Shown: one piece after another, positions 1-5,589 of the stretch
Layout: every line of letters starts with the position of its first letter
Position numbering within the stretch: position 1 is the first letter of the stretch
Origin: JBGCFO01 sp045106955
Lineage (GTDB): Bacteria > Pseudomonadota > Alphaproteobacteria > Rickettsiales > Rickettsiaceae
Assembly: GCA_045106955.1 (NCBI GenBank)
Contig: JBGCFO010000026.1
Span: forward strand, 1-9,963
Direction of reading: 5' to 3'
DNA length: 9,963 nt
The notes under the pieces: generated by a model
What the model was told of the DNA's origin: nothing
Seen by the model: only the letters and a program-made list of their open reading frames with translations
Database searches by the model: none
Translations under genes and position numbers: made by a program

Positions 1-90
1 CCGATGATACTGACTGGAAAACGGTGTCTCTTCGGATCTTTGGTAATATACATAAAAACTGAGTGATTAGTTGTGAATAGAGCTGATTAT

Positions 91-249
91 TTATAAATTA
101 TTATTTACTTTTTGCAATTTTAATATTTTACTCTCACTTAACTTGACGATGCCGGTTTTAGGACTAGATACTGAAAAACTTGGTAAGTTGCTAATTTTAG
201 TGTCAATTATTATTTCTTTACTTGGAATATTATTTTGGATATTCTGCAT
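91..249 (-). CDS. small hypothetical protein, 52 aa
   Basis: An ATG-initiated frame of 52 codons ending in TAA. It is preceded by a strong Shine-Dalgarno sequence, AGGAG (258-262 on the complement), 8 bases before the start, which is the main reason to believe it. The product begins MQNIQNNIPSKEIIIDTKIS and is polar and lysine-rich toward the C-terminus, with no membrane segment or recognised motif. The SD lies next to a small palindrome, CCTTAATAAGG (260-270), which could mask it. An overlapping plus-strand frame at 149-265 (38 codons, hydrophobic) has no SD and is probably its shadow. I do not recognise the family. Confidence 0.4.
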   Translation of the reverse strand: MQNIQNNIPSKEIIIDTKISNLPSFSVSSPKTGIVKLSESKILKLQKVNNNL

Positions 250-287
250 AGTTCAATCTCCTTAATAAGGTTTGATAGATTGTTATA

Positions 288-323
288 TTTTGAGAATTTT
301 TATTGATTTTTTAATTCTCAAAA
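288..323. repeat. perfect 11-bp inverted repeat with 14-base loop
   Basis: TTTTGAGAATT (288-298) is exactly complementary to AATTCTCAAAA (313-323), with an AT-rich loop between. It sits upstream of the minus-strand small ORF and just before the plus-strand terminator. It could be an operator or a weak bidirectional terminator. The arms are exact but AT-rich, so function is uncertain. Confidence 0.45.
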
Positions 324-339
324 ACTAAGACTTAAGACA

Positions 340-368
340 CTTGAAGCTATAACTTCAGGCGTTTTTTT
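340..368 (+). terminator. rho-independent terminator
   Basis: A 7-bp stem (340-346 with 353-359, including one G-T pair) around the loop CTATAA is followed by CG and a run of seven T (362-368). The orientation ends a plus-strand transcript arriving from the left. No plus-strand gene with good support lies in 1-340, so it may end a gene whose 3' end lies at or before the window edge, or a non-coding RNA antisense to the minus-strand small ORF. Confidence 0.55.
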
Positions 369-425
369 ATTGCCTATAAGATTATAATATAGGAGAAAAT
401 GGAAGTTTCAATATATTTTTGCAAT

Positions 426-445
426 ACATTAGTATTACAAATGTA
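426..445. promoter_or_regulatory. operator-like repeat, copy 1
   Basis: This 20-bp imperfect palindrome (ACAT-T-AGTATTACA-AATGTA) matches the copy at 615-634 in 17 of 20 positions, sharing the core GTATTACAA flanked by ACA and TGTA. Local arms AATACATT (423-430) and AATGTATT (440-447) are exact inverted repeats. The duplication upstream of a parA operon suggests a binding site for ParA, for its small partner or for the nearby ribbon-helix-helix protein, serving as operator or centromere. That role is inferred. Confidence 0.5.
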
Positions 446-571
446 TTTTATTTATAATACAATTATTATAAACTTGCCTACTTTTGTTTGCAATTGTATT
501 AAAATCAGCTCTTTTTTAATTCAGTATTTTTTATTAGAATTATTAAAAGTCCAAGAAATATTAATTGAAAG

Positions 572-600
572 TTGACCAAGTTATTAATTGTTGCTATAGC
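572..600 (+). promoter_or_regulatory. putative sigma-70 promoter of the parA operon
   Basis: TTGACC (572-577) is followed after 17 bases by TATAGC (595-600), matching the -35 box in five of six positions and the -10 box in four. It lies 64 bases upstream of the parA start, with the palindromic sites at 602-634 just downstream, where a repressor could block initiation or clearance. No transcript data were available. Confidence 0.5.
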
Positions 601-601
601 T

Positions 602-634
602 ACTGCGCAGTCTTACACTTGTATTACAAGTGTA
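602..634. promoter_or_regulatory. palindromic operator region, copy 2, before parA
   Basis: There are two adjacent palindromes. ACTGCGCAGT (602-611) is perfect. TACACTTG (614-621) and CAAGTGTA (627-634) are exact inverted arms around TATTA. The segment 615-634 repeats 426-445 with three mismatches. It lies 30 bases before parA, just after the putative -10 box, and fits autoregulation of a partition operon. The binding protein is not known. Confidence 0.55.
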
Positions 635-663
635 GTTATATTAATATTTGGTGAGTATAAATA

Positions 664-1434
664 ATGATATCCAAAATTTTAGCAGTGATTAATCAAAAAG
701 GCGGGGTTGGCAAATCAACTATTTCTACTAATTTAGCTTATGGGCTATATTTAAAAAAAAAGAAAGTGCTTCTAATTGATTTAGATCCTCAAGCGCATTC
801 TAGTTGTATATTTTGCCACGACACATCCCAACAAGAAACAATATCATTGGCATTTACCAACAAAACATTAAATATACAAAACATTATAATTAACGCTGAA
901 GTTTCTGACAAAAAAATAGATACATTACATGTTATCCCATCTAATATTAAGCTAGCAACCATTATAGAGCAAATCAGTGGCACCTTGTATCGAGAAAAAA
1001 TTTTAAAAAATCAGTTAGATAAAATTAAAGGTGTATATGACTTTATAGTTCTTGATTGCCCACCAACATTAGGTGTGCTTGCAATAAATGCAATTTTTTG
1101 CGCTAATTCTATAATTATTCCCACTACTTTTGGTCGATATTCATTAGATGGTATGGCTGATTTACTCGGAGCGGTAAAAGAAATTAAAGAAGGACAGGAT
1201 TATAAATATTTTATTTTAAAGAATTTATACGAAAAGAGAAATTCACAAACTAATAAATACATCAACGAACAACTTAAATCATTAAAGGAAAACACATTTA
1301 TAACAACGCTAAGAAAAAATGAAGCAATAAATCAAGCTCAAATTATCAATTCTCCAGTACAATTATTTAATCCAGCATCAAAAGGTGCTCAAGATTTTAA
1401 CTTACTAACAGAAGAGGTTTTACATAATGTTTAA
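664..1434 (+). CDS. parA: ParA family plasmid partition ATPase
   Basis: A 256-residue deviant Walker ATPase of the ParA/Soj/MinD family, which segregates low-copy replicons by ATP-dependent patterning on the nucleoid together with a centromere-binding partner. Visible motifs: Walker A at residues 12-19 (KGGVGKST, with the signature lysine K12), the A' motif VLLIDLDPQ (35-43), and Walker B/switch II VLDCPP (129-134). There is no N-terminal DNA-binding extension of the P1/F type Ia kind. The ATG start has GGTGAG (650-655) 8 bases upstream. The gene overlaps the next by 8 bases, so the two are co-translated. Operator-like palindromes precede it, suggesting autoregulation. All motifs are intact and it is probably functional. 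Confidence 0.93.
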   Translation: MISKILAVINQKGGVGKSTISTNLAYGLYLKKKKVLLIDLDPQAHSSCIFCHDTSQQETISLAFTNKTLNIQNIIINAEVSDKKIDTLHVIPSNIKLATIIEQISGTLYREKILKNQLDKIKGVYDFIVLDCPPTLGVLAINAIFCANSIIIPTTFGRYSLDGMADLLGAVKEIKEGQDYKYFILKNLYEKRNSQTNKYINEQLKSLKENTFITTLRKNEAINQAQIINSPVQLFNPASKGAQDFNLLTEEVLHNV

Positions 1435-1744
1435 TAAAAAACTAAAAGACATATCTAATTCAAAGCTTGAAAAAACTGTAAACCATTTAATACAAAATCA
1501 AGAAATTGATAAAACTGGATTTGTCAAAAAATCAACAAAAACTTCTTTGTTTAAAACAAAATCGTTTAGACTTCGAGAAGCGGATTTATTAAATTTTGAA
1601 AATATTACATCATACATTAACAATAATAATGACAGGATGAAATACTCTGATTCTCAAATCCTAAGAGGACTAATTAATTATCTTTCTGATAATATGGACA
1701 ATAACTTTAAAAAAATACTGCCCTACGTTAGAACTTCTTCGTAG
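1427..1744 (+). CDS. probable small partition partner (ParB-like, centromere binding)
   Basis: A 105-residue basic protein whose ATG lies inside the end of parA, with AAGAGG (1412-1417) 9 bases upstream. The N-terminal 50 residues are lysine-rich and probably disordered. The C-terminal half, from about residue 46 (KSFRLREADLLNF) through YSDSQILRGLINYLSDN, has a strand followed by two helices, as in ribbon-helix-helix proteins. Small ribbon-helix-helix partners directly downstream of parA are the usual centromere-binding proteins of many small partition systems, so I infer that it binds the palindromes at 426-445, 602-634 or 1776-1806. I do not recognise the exact family, and classical ParB motifs are absent. 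Confidence 0.6.
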   Translation: MFNKKLKDISNSKLEKTVNHLIQNQEIDKTGFVKKSTKTSLFKTKSFRLREADLLNFENITSYINNNNDRMKYSDSQILRGLINYLSDNMDNNFKKILPYVRTSS

Positions 1745-1775
1745 CAATACAACTTACTCACAATTATAATAAGTA

Positions 1776-1806
1776 TGTAATACATATGTAGTGCGTACGC
1801 ACTACA
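1776..1806. promoter_or_regulatory. 20-bp perfect palindrome with adjoining operator core
   Basis: TGTAGTGCGT and its exact complement ACGCACTACA form an uninterrupted 20-bp palindrome at 1787-1806, unusually GC-rich for its surroundings. It directly follows TACATATGTA (1781-1790, also palindromic) and TGTAATACA (1776-1784), the reverse complement of the TGTATTACA core of the site upstream of parA. The position just after the partition genes fits a centromere-like or operator site. This is inferred from sequence symmetry only. Confidence 0.5.
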
Positions 1807-1832
1807 ATAACTTTGCTAAAAAAATATTTTTA

Positions 1833-1877
1833 CAAGAAATAATAATATTTTTTTTGTATAAATAATATTATTTCTTG
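1833..1877. repeat. long AT-rich hairpin (17-bp arms, one mismatch)
   Basis: Arms 1833-1849 and 1861-1877 pair at 16 of 17 positions, each ending in CAAGAAAT or its complement ATTTCTTG, around an 11-base loop that begins with six T. No T run follows the right arm, so a simple terminator is less likely than a cruciform or origin element. It could still end the parA operon transcript. Confidence 0.5.
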
Positions 1878-1984
1878 CTTTGATAAAACAACTAATATAT
1901 TACTTATCTCTATAAACTTATAATTTTCTTTAAGTGAAGTTAAGTTATAATAATTTCAATGTCTTGCTTAATATATATAGCCTA

Positions 1985-2152
1985 ATGAAAACAACACCTG
2001 ATGGTAAAGCTAAGATATCGATTAATATTCCAGATCGTCTATTAATTGAATTAGATACAAACCGTGCAAAAAATAAACAAGATAGATCTAGTTGGATTAC
2101 TAGTGCTATTATGGAAAAATTGGCTTTAATAAAGAGAGAAGATAAAGAATAA
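1985..2152 (+). CDS. ribbon-helix-helix (CopG/Arc-type) DNA-binding protein
   Basis: A 55-residue protein beginning MKTTPDGKAKISINIPDRLL. The strand KISINIP followed by helices LLIELDTNRAKN and DRSSWITSAIMEKLALI is the standard ribbon-helix-helix pattern (compare CopG, Arc, MetJ-like domains), including the S-W-I turn where the second helix begins. I chose the ATG at 1985 because the upstream residues from the GTG at 1934 do not look like part of the fold; neither start has a clear SD. Lying between the palindromic region and rep, it is a natural candidate for a copy-number or partition regulator acting on nearby palindromes. That target is inferred. Confidence 0.7.
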   Translation: MKTTPDGKAKISINIPDRLLIELDTNRAKNKQDRSSWITSAIMEKLALIKREDKE

Positions 2153-2159
2153 AAAACCA

Positions 2160-2199
2160 GCTACTAGCTAATTAATCTGGAAAATTATACGCTAGTAGC
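2160..2199. repeat. inverted repeat between regulator and rep
   Basis: GCTACTAGC (2160-2168) and GCTAGTAGC (2191-2199) are exact 9-bp complements with a 22-base loop. On the plus strand only CTTTA follows, so it is a poor terminator there. On the minus strand it is followed by six T (complement of 2151-2156), though no minus-strand gene is seen upstream. It may control expression of rep, which begins 120 bases later. Confidence 0.45.
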
Positions 2200-2306
2200 C
2201 TTTATAGAAATTGAAGAAGAAATTGACCTCTTTAAAAACTGATACTCAATGCGATTATCAGGATAGTATAGATTTATCAAAACGTCAAGTTCTTCTTTGT
2301 CGCAAC

Positions 2307-2321
2307 AAGGAGAACTTAATG
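2307..2321 (+). promoter_or_regulatory. ribosome binding site that decides the rep start
   Basis: AAGGAG (2307-2312) lies 6 bases before the ATG at 2319-2321, the best SD/start pair in the window. The frame is open upstream to a TTG at 2211, but that start has no comparable SD and would add a 36-residue lysine/cysteine-containing stretch that does not look conserved. Initiation at 2319 is preferred. Confidence 0.65.
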
Positions 2322-4040
2322 CAAAATACTACAAAAAACCCTAATGGTTCAACTAATTGTAGCAATTTGGCAATAGATTTGCCTGCTAATCTACCGAATT
2401 TAAGAACTAAATCCCAACTAAACAAAATTATTGTTAATGCTAATGGTACACCTGACTTGTTAGCAATCAATATATATTGGGATAGTTTCCGTTCTTGGCA
2501 CAATCCACTAAAACAATATCAAGCTGACGGTAATGTTTTACATATTAAAAAACTTAAAACCAAAGGGTTATATATAAATTATCAAAAATTAAGTGATGTG
2601 CATGGTGTTTCAAAAGAAACCATAAGACAAAAGATTGTAAAACTTGAAAAACTAGGACTCATTAATAGAAGCTTTAAGCACAAAAAAACTGTTACCACTA
2701 ACTCCTATAATCAGTTAATTATCTACGTATGGAAAGATACACCTTATTTCTTTAATAATTGCGGTATTAATCAAGAAGAAATCAAAAGTTTAAATCCTTT
2801 TACTAGTTATAATTATGTAGCTGATAAGCATAATATAATTTTTACCCCACAAACATTGCAGAATAATGATGCTTTAAGTAGGGGGGGTGTCCAAGCATGC
2901 TTGGACACTAAAGAACTAAGGGAAACTTTTTCTAAAGAAAAAGATAGATCTAATGAATCTAATTTTTTAGAAAATTCAAATTCTTTTATTTCTTCTGATA
3001 CAGCTAAGATTGCTAAAGTTAAAAAAGCTGTAAAAAGTGATAATCATCCTAAGGAAACTATTACTAATAGTTTTAAGGTAGTCAATTTCCGCCCAAACCA
3101 ACGCAAGAAACCGACTAATGCAGAGCAAAAGGTTAAAAGGGGTAAGATATTACGCTTTAAGCAATATGACGAGCCACAAGATCTAGCATACCATTATCCA
3201 TTAAGCGCAGAAGATGCAGATAAGCTACAAAGCAAATCAGGTCGTGCTTTTACTTTAAGACTTCAAAATGAGTTGCTACTGAATATGTCTAGAAAGCCAG
3301 CATTACAAAATCATAGATTTACTTCTAAAGCTAGATTTTTGGCTTATATAGCTAAGGTTCTAACTCACGAGAAGAGGGATGCAGTAAAAACATCTAATGA
3401 TAATTTTTATATTAAAGCTAATCCGGCCGGTGATCAGAGAGTAGGGGGTAGGGTAGGAGCAAAGCAAGATAAGTTTTTAAATGAGATAGAGAATCAGGCG
3501 ATAATTTGTGTTTCACCCGAGAATCAACTTAAATCCAAACTAGCTAATGCTTTTGAATCTATTAAATCATATGAGATGCTTTTAAAACTCAATCAATTCA
3601 AACAAGTAAATGATGTAATGGAAATACACTTAAAAAACTATATTGATTTTACAAATCATGACAAACAAATAATTTTATCAGAGGTTCAAGCAGTATATGG
3701 AGAAGTAGAAACTATAGAATTTGTCATACAAAAAACAGTGTCAAAAGTTGCTAATTCAAATATCAACAAACAAATCAATCAGAGCAAAGAACCCCTTGAA
3801 TCTTTAAAATTACCAAAAGATGACTGGGGCGTAGTGTTAAAACAACTTCTTGCAAAATATGGAGTGCATATCTATCAGAGTTGGTTTAGTAAACTTACAG
3901 CGAATATAGATAAAAATACTAGAACTATAGAGCTAAAAGCTACTAATCCTATGGTAGAATATTGGATAAGCAGTAATTATAAGGATGTTTTAACGGAAAT
4001 AATGAATAATATGGGTTTAAAATTGAGTGGTATAAAATGA
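2319..4040 (+). CDS. plasmid replication initiator with winged helix and C-terminal DnaA domain I-like module
   Basis: A 573-residue protein from the ATG at 2319 (609 if the TTG at 2211 is used). Residues about 84-119 (YINYQKLSDVHGVSKETIRQ and the following KIVKLEKLGLINRS) form a winged helix-turn-helix that would bind origin DNA. Residues 170-300 are low-complexity and basic. Residues about 300-350 contain a conserved-looking stretch, LRLQNELLLNMSRKPALQNH. The C-terminus, from W503 (DWGVVLKQLLAKYGVHIYQS to about 566), matches DnaA N-terminal domain I, which contacts DnaB helicase and other initiation factors. No AAA+ ATPase domain is present, so it is not DnaA. Proteins of this layout are the presumed replication initiators of Rickettsia plasmids. 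It overlaps the next gene by ATGA. Codons 190-197 hold a 22-bp palindrome. Confidence 0.82.
   Translation: MQNTTKNPNGSTNCSNLAIDLPANLPNLRTKSQLNKIIVNANGTPDLLAINIYWDSFRSWHNPLKQYQADGNVLHIKKLKTKGLYINYQKLSDVHGVSKETIRQKIVKLEKLGLINRSFKHKKTVTTNSYNQLIIYVWKDTPYFFNNCGINQEEIKSLNPFTSYNYVADKHNIIFTPQTLQNNDALSRGGVQACLDTKELRETFSKEKDRSNESNFLENSNSFISSDTAKIAKVKKAVKSDNHPKETITNSFKVVNFRPNQRKKPTNAEQKVKRGKILRFKQYDEPQDLAYHYPLSAEDADKLQSKSGRAFTLRLQNELLLNMSRKPALQNHRFTSKARFLAYIAKVLTHEKRDAVKTSNDNFYIKANPAGDQRVGGRVGAKQDKFLNEIENQAIICVSPENQLKSKLANAFESIKSYEMLLKLNQFKQVNDVMEIHLKNYIDFTNHDKQIILSEVQAVYGEVETIEFVIQKTVSKVANSNINKQINQSKEPLESLKLPKDDWGVVLKQLLAKYGVHIYQSWFSKLTANIDKNTRTIELKATNPMVEYWISSNYKDVLTEIMNNMGLKLSGIK
2887..2908. repeat. 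22-bp perfect palindrome inside rep, next to a G7 tract
   Basis: GTGTCCAAGCA and its exact complement TGCTTGGACAC abut without spacer, directly after seven G (2881-2887, the last G shared). In a genome region this AT-rich, a long GC-containing palindrome is conspicuous. In protein it encodes part of GGVQACLDTKELRE, which I recall as similar to peptides produced where Rickettsia palindromic elements sit inside reading frames. That similarity is from memory and needs a search. Alternatives are an origin element or a Rep-binding site within its own gene. Confidence 0.6.
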
Positions 4041-4375
4041 AAACAAAGAAACTAATGGACAAGTATGATCTTGAAGAATTATTAAAATCCAATTCTAGCA
4101 AGATAGAAAAACTAATTGCAGATGAGAGTAAAAAAGCAAAAGGCAATTCGACATTAATAGCCACACTTCGTGGGGAATATGCAATTAAAACAAGTAAGGA
4201 TCAATATTGCTCTAAAGGACAGGATCAAATAAAAAATGCACATTATGAGTTTTCGGTAATTTTAAAACAAAAAGAGCTAGAAAAACTTTTGGAAAAGGCA
4301 AAATGGCAAAAAGCAGTTTGTAAAAAACTCTTAGCTGGAATTAGTCATGAGATAGAGATAGGAAGTTGGTATTAA
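4037..4375 (+). CDS. hypothetical protein coupled to rep, 112 aa
   Basis: The ATG overlaps the TGA of rep (ATGA), so translation is probably coupled. The product is highly charged and lysine-rich, with predicted helices (DLEELLKSNSSKIEKLIADE; LKQKELEKLLEKAKWQKAVC) and no membrane segment or known catalytic motif. The central part, NSTLIATLRGEYAIKTSKDQ, is the least repetitive and most likely to be folded. A role in plasmid replication or copy control is suggested only by the coupling to the initiator gene. I do not recognise the family. Confidence 0.75.
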   Translation: MKTKKLMDKYDLEELLKSNSSKIEKLIADESKKAKGNSTLIATLRGEYAIKTSKDQYCSKGQDQIKNAHYEFSVILKQKELEKLLEKAKWQKAVCKKLLAGISHEIEIGSWY

Positions 4376-4395
4376 AAAGTTTGTTGAGGAGTTTA

Positions 4396-4441
4396 CTTAG
4401 TTAAGAATTGCATTTGTTACAAATGAAACACAAAAACTAAG
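4396..4441. repeat. nested inverted repeats after the rep operon
   Basis: The outer arms CTTAGTT (4396-4402) and AACTAAG (4435-4441) are exact. Nested inside are CATTTG (4411-4416) and CAAATG (4420-4425) around TTA. The core TTTGTTACAAA resembles the symmetric core of the sites upstream of parA. It may be a weak terminator of the rep operon or a further operator. No T run follows. Confidence 0.35.
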
Positions 4442-4463
4442 AGAAGTTATTTTGAACCTAATC

Positions 4464-4500
4464 TAACGTTTTGACATTCTAACGTAATAACGTATATAAC
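4464..4500 (+). promoter_or_regulatory. strong promoter with three TAACGT repeats
   Basis: TTGACA (4471-4476, perfect -35) and TATAAC (4495-4500, five of six for -10) are separated by 18 bases. The hexamer TAACGT occurs three times, at 4464-4469, 4480-4485 and 4488-4493, once just before the -35 box and twice in the spacer. This arrangement is what a repressed partition operon would show, with the downstream ribbon-helix-helix-like protein as the likely binder. The promoter drives the broken parA-like gene. Confidence 0.6.
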
Positions 4501-4534
4501 ATCTAATATATATATTAAGATAGGAAGAAAAAAG

Positions 4535-5147
4535 ATGAGGATTATTACAATAGCCACCCAAAAATGAGGAGCGGGTAAAACAACACTTGCCACTAATTTA
4601 GCTGTTGCGAGTGCTAAAACAGATAAAATAACTTTGTTAATAGATTCTGACGCAAGGCAAAAAACAGCGCATGAATGGTTTAAAAAAAGAGAAGATCAAA
4701 ATAATCCATTAGTAATGGAAGCATTAGATCAGAAAGTCATTGTTTAAAATATTAGATTTAGCAAAACAGAAAGGAGTAGAAAGAGTATTTATAGATACAC
4801 AAGGAGCAGATACACCTCTTGTTAATGATGCAATTTCTCGTTCTGATTACTGTATTATGCCTTGTGGTTCAGGAGGATTTGATATTTCAGCACAACGTAT
4901 TACGGCGTCAGTAGTTAGGAAATTAAAAAAGAAAGCTTCTTTTGTAATAACAAAAGCTCCCTCTAGAGGCCAAGAAGCGAAAGAAACAAGAAATATATTA
5001 TCAGGGTTAGGTTTTAGTTGTGCAGAGCAGTATACTACAAATTTAAAAGCGTATAAAGATGCGGAGATTTGTGGTTTATCAGTGCTTGAATATGAACCAC
5101 AGGGTAAAGCGGCTAGAGAAGTAAGATCATTATTTGAGTGGTTATAA
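4535..5147 (+). pseudogene. second ParA-like ATPase, disrupted by nonsense codon and frameshift
   Basis: A ParA family protein of about 204 residues, the short type Ib size, starting at an ATG with AGGAAG (4522-4527) 7 bases upstream. Reading gives MRIITIATQK, a TGA at 4565-4567 where the first glycine of Walker A belongs, then GAGKTTLATNLAVASAK and the A' motif LLIDSDARQ. The frame stops at TAA 4745-4747, and homology continues one base out of phase (FKILDLAKQKGVERVFIDTQ, where IDTQGAD is the Walker B/switch II region), to the end at 5147. GGA to TGA is a single-base change, and the shift lies in GTTTAAAA. With both lesions no ATPase can be made by normal decoding. The 3' part has a TTG at 4740 but no SD. 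It appears to be a relic of a second partition system, probably from another plasmid. Confidence 0.85.
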
Positions 5148-5160
5148 AACAAATTAATAA

Positions 5161-5183
5161 TAAATCCACTACTAGAGGATTTA
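5161..5183. repeat. short hairpin between the parA relic and its partner
   Basis: TAAATCC (5161-5167) and GGATTTA (5177-5183) are exact 7-bp complements with a 9-base loop, 13 bases after the parA relic. It is followed by A residues rather than T, so it may act as a processing or attenuation structure more than a terminator. Confidence 0.35.
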
Positions 5184-5249
5184 AAAAATGAGGTATCTAT
5201 TGATGGATAATAAAAAAGAAAGAATGAGCTTGCTTCATTAGCGCAAGAT

Positions 5250-5492
5250 ATGTGCGTACAGAAAGAAGAGCGTACAAACGTACAACAAGAACAAATAAAT
5301 ATAGAATCACACAAAAAACTAAAAAGTAGAGTAGTTAGTAATATTCCTTGGTATCCAAAAAGTGAACGCTTAAAAAAAGAATTAAAATTATTAGCCTTGC
5401 ATGAATATTCAACCGTTACTTCGCTAATAGATGAGGGAATAAAAATGGTTTTAGCAAAACGAGGCAAGGACATAAAAGACTATTTACAATAG
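5250..5492 (+). CDS. ribbon-helix-helix-like partner of the parA relic; native 5' end frameshifted
   Basis: An 80-residue basic protein. Residues 25-75 (KSRVVSNIPWYPKSERLKKE, then LKLLALHEYSTVTSLIDEGI) show a strand, helix, helix order typical of ribbon-helix-helix DNA-binding proteins and fit a small centromere-binding partner. The ATG at 5250 has no SD. The same frame stays open back to 5214 and reads KRKNELASLAQD, which looks genuine. An ATG at 5203 with GAGG (5190-5193) encodes MDNKK and would join this frame if the A6 run at 5212-5217 had seven A. The native product was therefore probably about 96 residues, and the present copy is either frameshifted, rescued by slippage on the A tract, or affected by a sequencing error. 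Confidence 0.6.
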   Translation: MCVQKEERTNVQQEQINIESHKKLKSRVVSNIPWYPKSERLKKELKLLALHEYSTVTSLIDEGIKMVLAKRGKDIKDYLQ

Positions 5493-5580
5493 TACGTACA
5501 TAGTTATATTATTTCAAATGTTGAAGAATAATTTATCTTTATTTTGTTAAAGAATTATACAAGAAGTTATAAACAAATAT

Positions 5581-5589
5581 TGTGAATAA
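5581..5589 (-). other. DnaA-box match in the 5493-5780 intergenic region
   Basis: TGTGAATAA is the reverse complement of TTATTCACA, an exact match to the DnaA box consensus TTATNCACA. It lies in a 288-base gap with no supported gene. The same gap has the palindrome GTACGTAC (5492-5499) and a G-rich patch, GGGGTAGGGTGG (5626-5637). One box in AT-rich DNA can arise by chance. Confidence 0.25.

Larger units (their letters stand above)
1745..1984. other. non-coding, palindrome-rich region; candidate replication origin or parS
   Basis: This 240-base stretch between the partition genes and the regulator/rep genes holds no convincing gene. It contains TTACTCACA (1754-1762), one mismatch from the DnaA box consensus TTATNCACA, the TGTAATACA core shared with the parA operators (1776-1784), a 20-bp palindrome (1787-1806) and a long AT hairpin (1833-1877), followed by an A/T-rich tract. 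AT-rich DNA, palindromes and proximity to par and rep genes are typical of plasmid origins, but no tandem iterons are visible, so the origin call is a suggestion. Confidence 0.35.

Noticed and set aside
3..62. Open frame at the left edge ending in TGA, peptide DDTDWKTVSLRIFGNIHKN
   Set aside because: The peptide looks protein-like and could be the end of a gene from outside the window, but 19 codons with another frame also open are not enough to call it.
149..265. 38-codon plus-strand ORF encoding one hydrophobic segment
   Set aside because: No SD sequence, and it is antisense to the 52-codon ORF, which has a strong SD. Kept only as a possible alternative reading.
453..470. Inverted repeat TATAATA-CAAT-TATTATA
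   Set aside because: Composed only of A/T in the arms and of a size expected by chance in this composition.
399..575. 58-codon plus-strand ORF with AGGAG three bases before ATG
   Set aside because: The SD spacing is too short, the product is random-looking and hydrophobic as expected of AT-rich non-coding DNA, and the stretch contains the operator repeat and overlaps the parA promoter.
4565..4567. TGA in the ParA relic as a recoded sense codon
   Set aside because: Nothing else in the window uses TGA as sense; rep (4038-4040) and the repeat protein gene (6171-6173) end in TGA, and a second lesion downstream supports plain pseudogene status.
4847..5473. 208-codon open frame on the minus strand
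   Set aside because: It lies antisense to the parA relic and its partner, whose plus-strand sequences have recognisable motifs. Its translation has no family features and looks like an antisense shadow.
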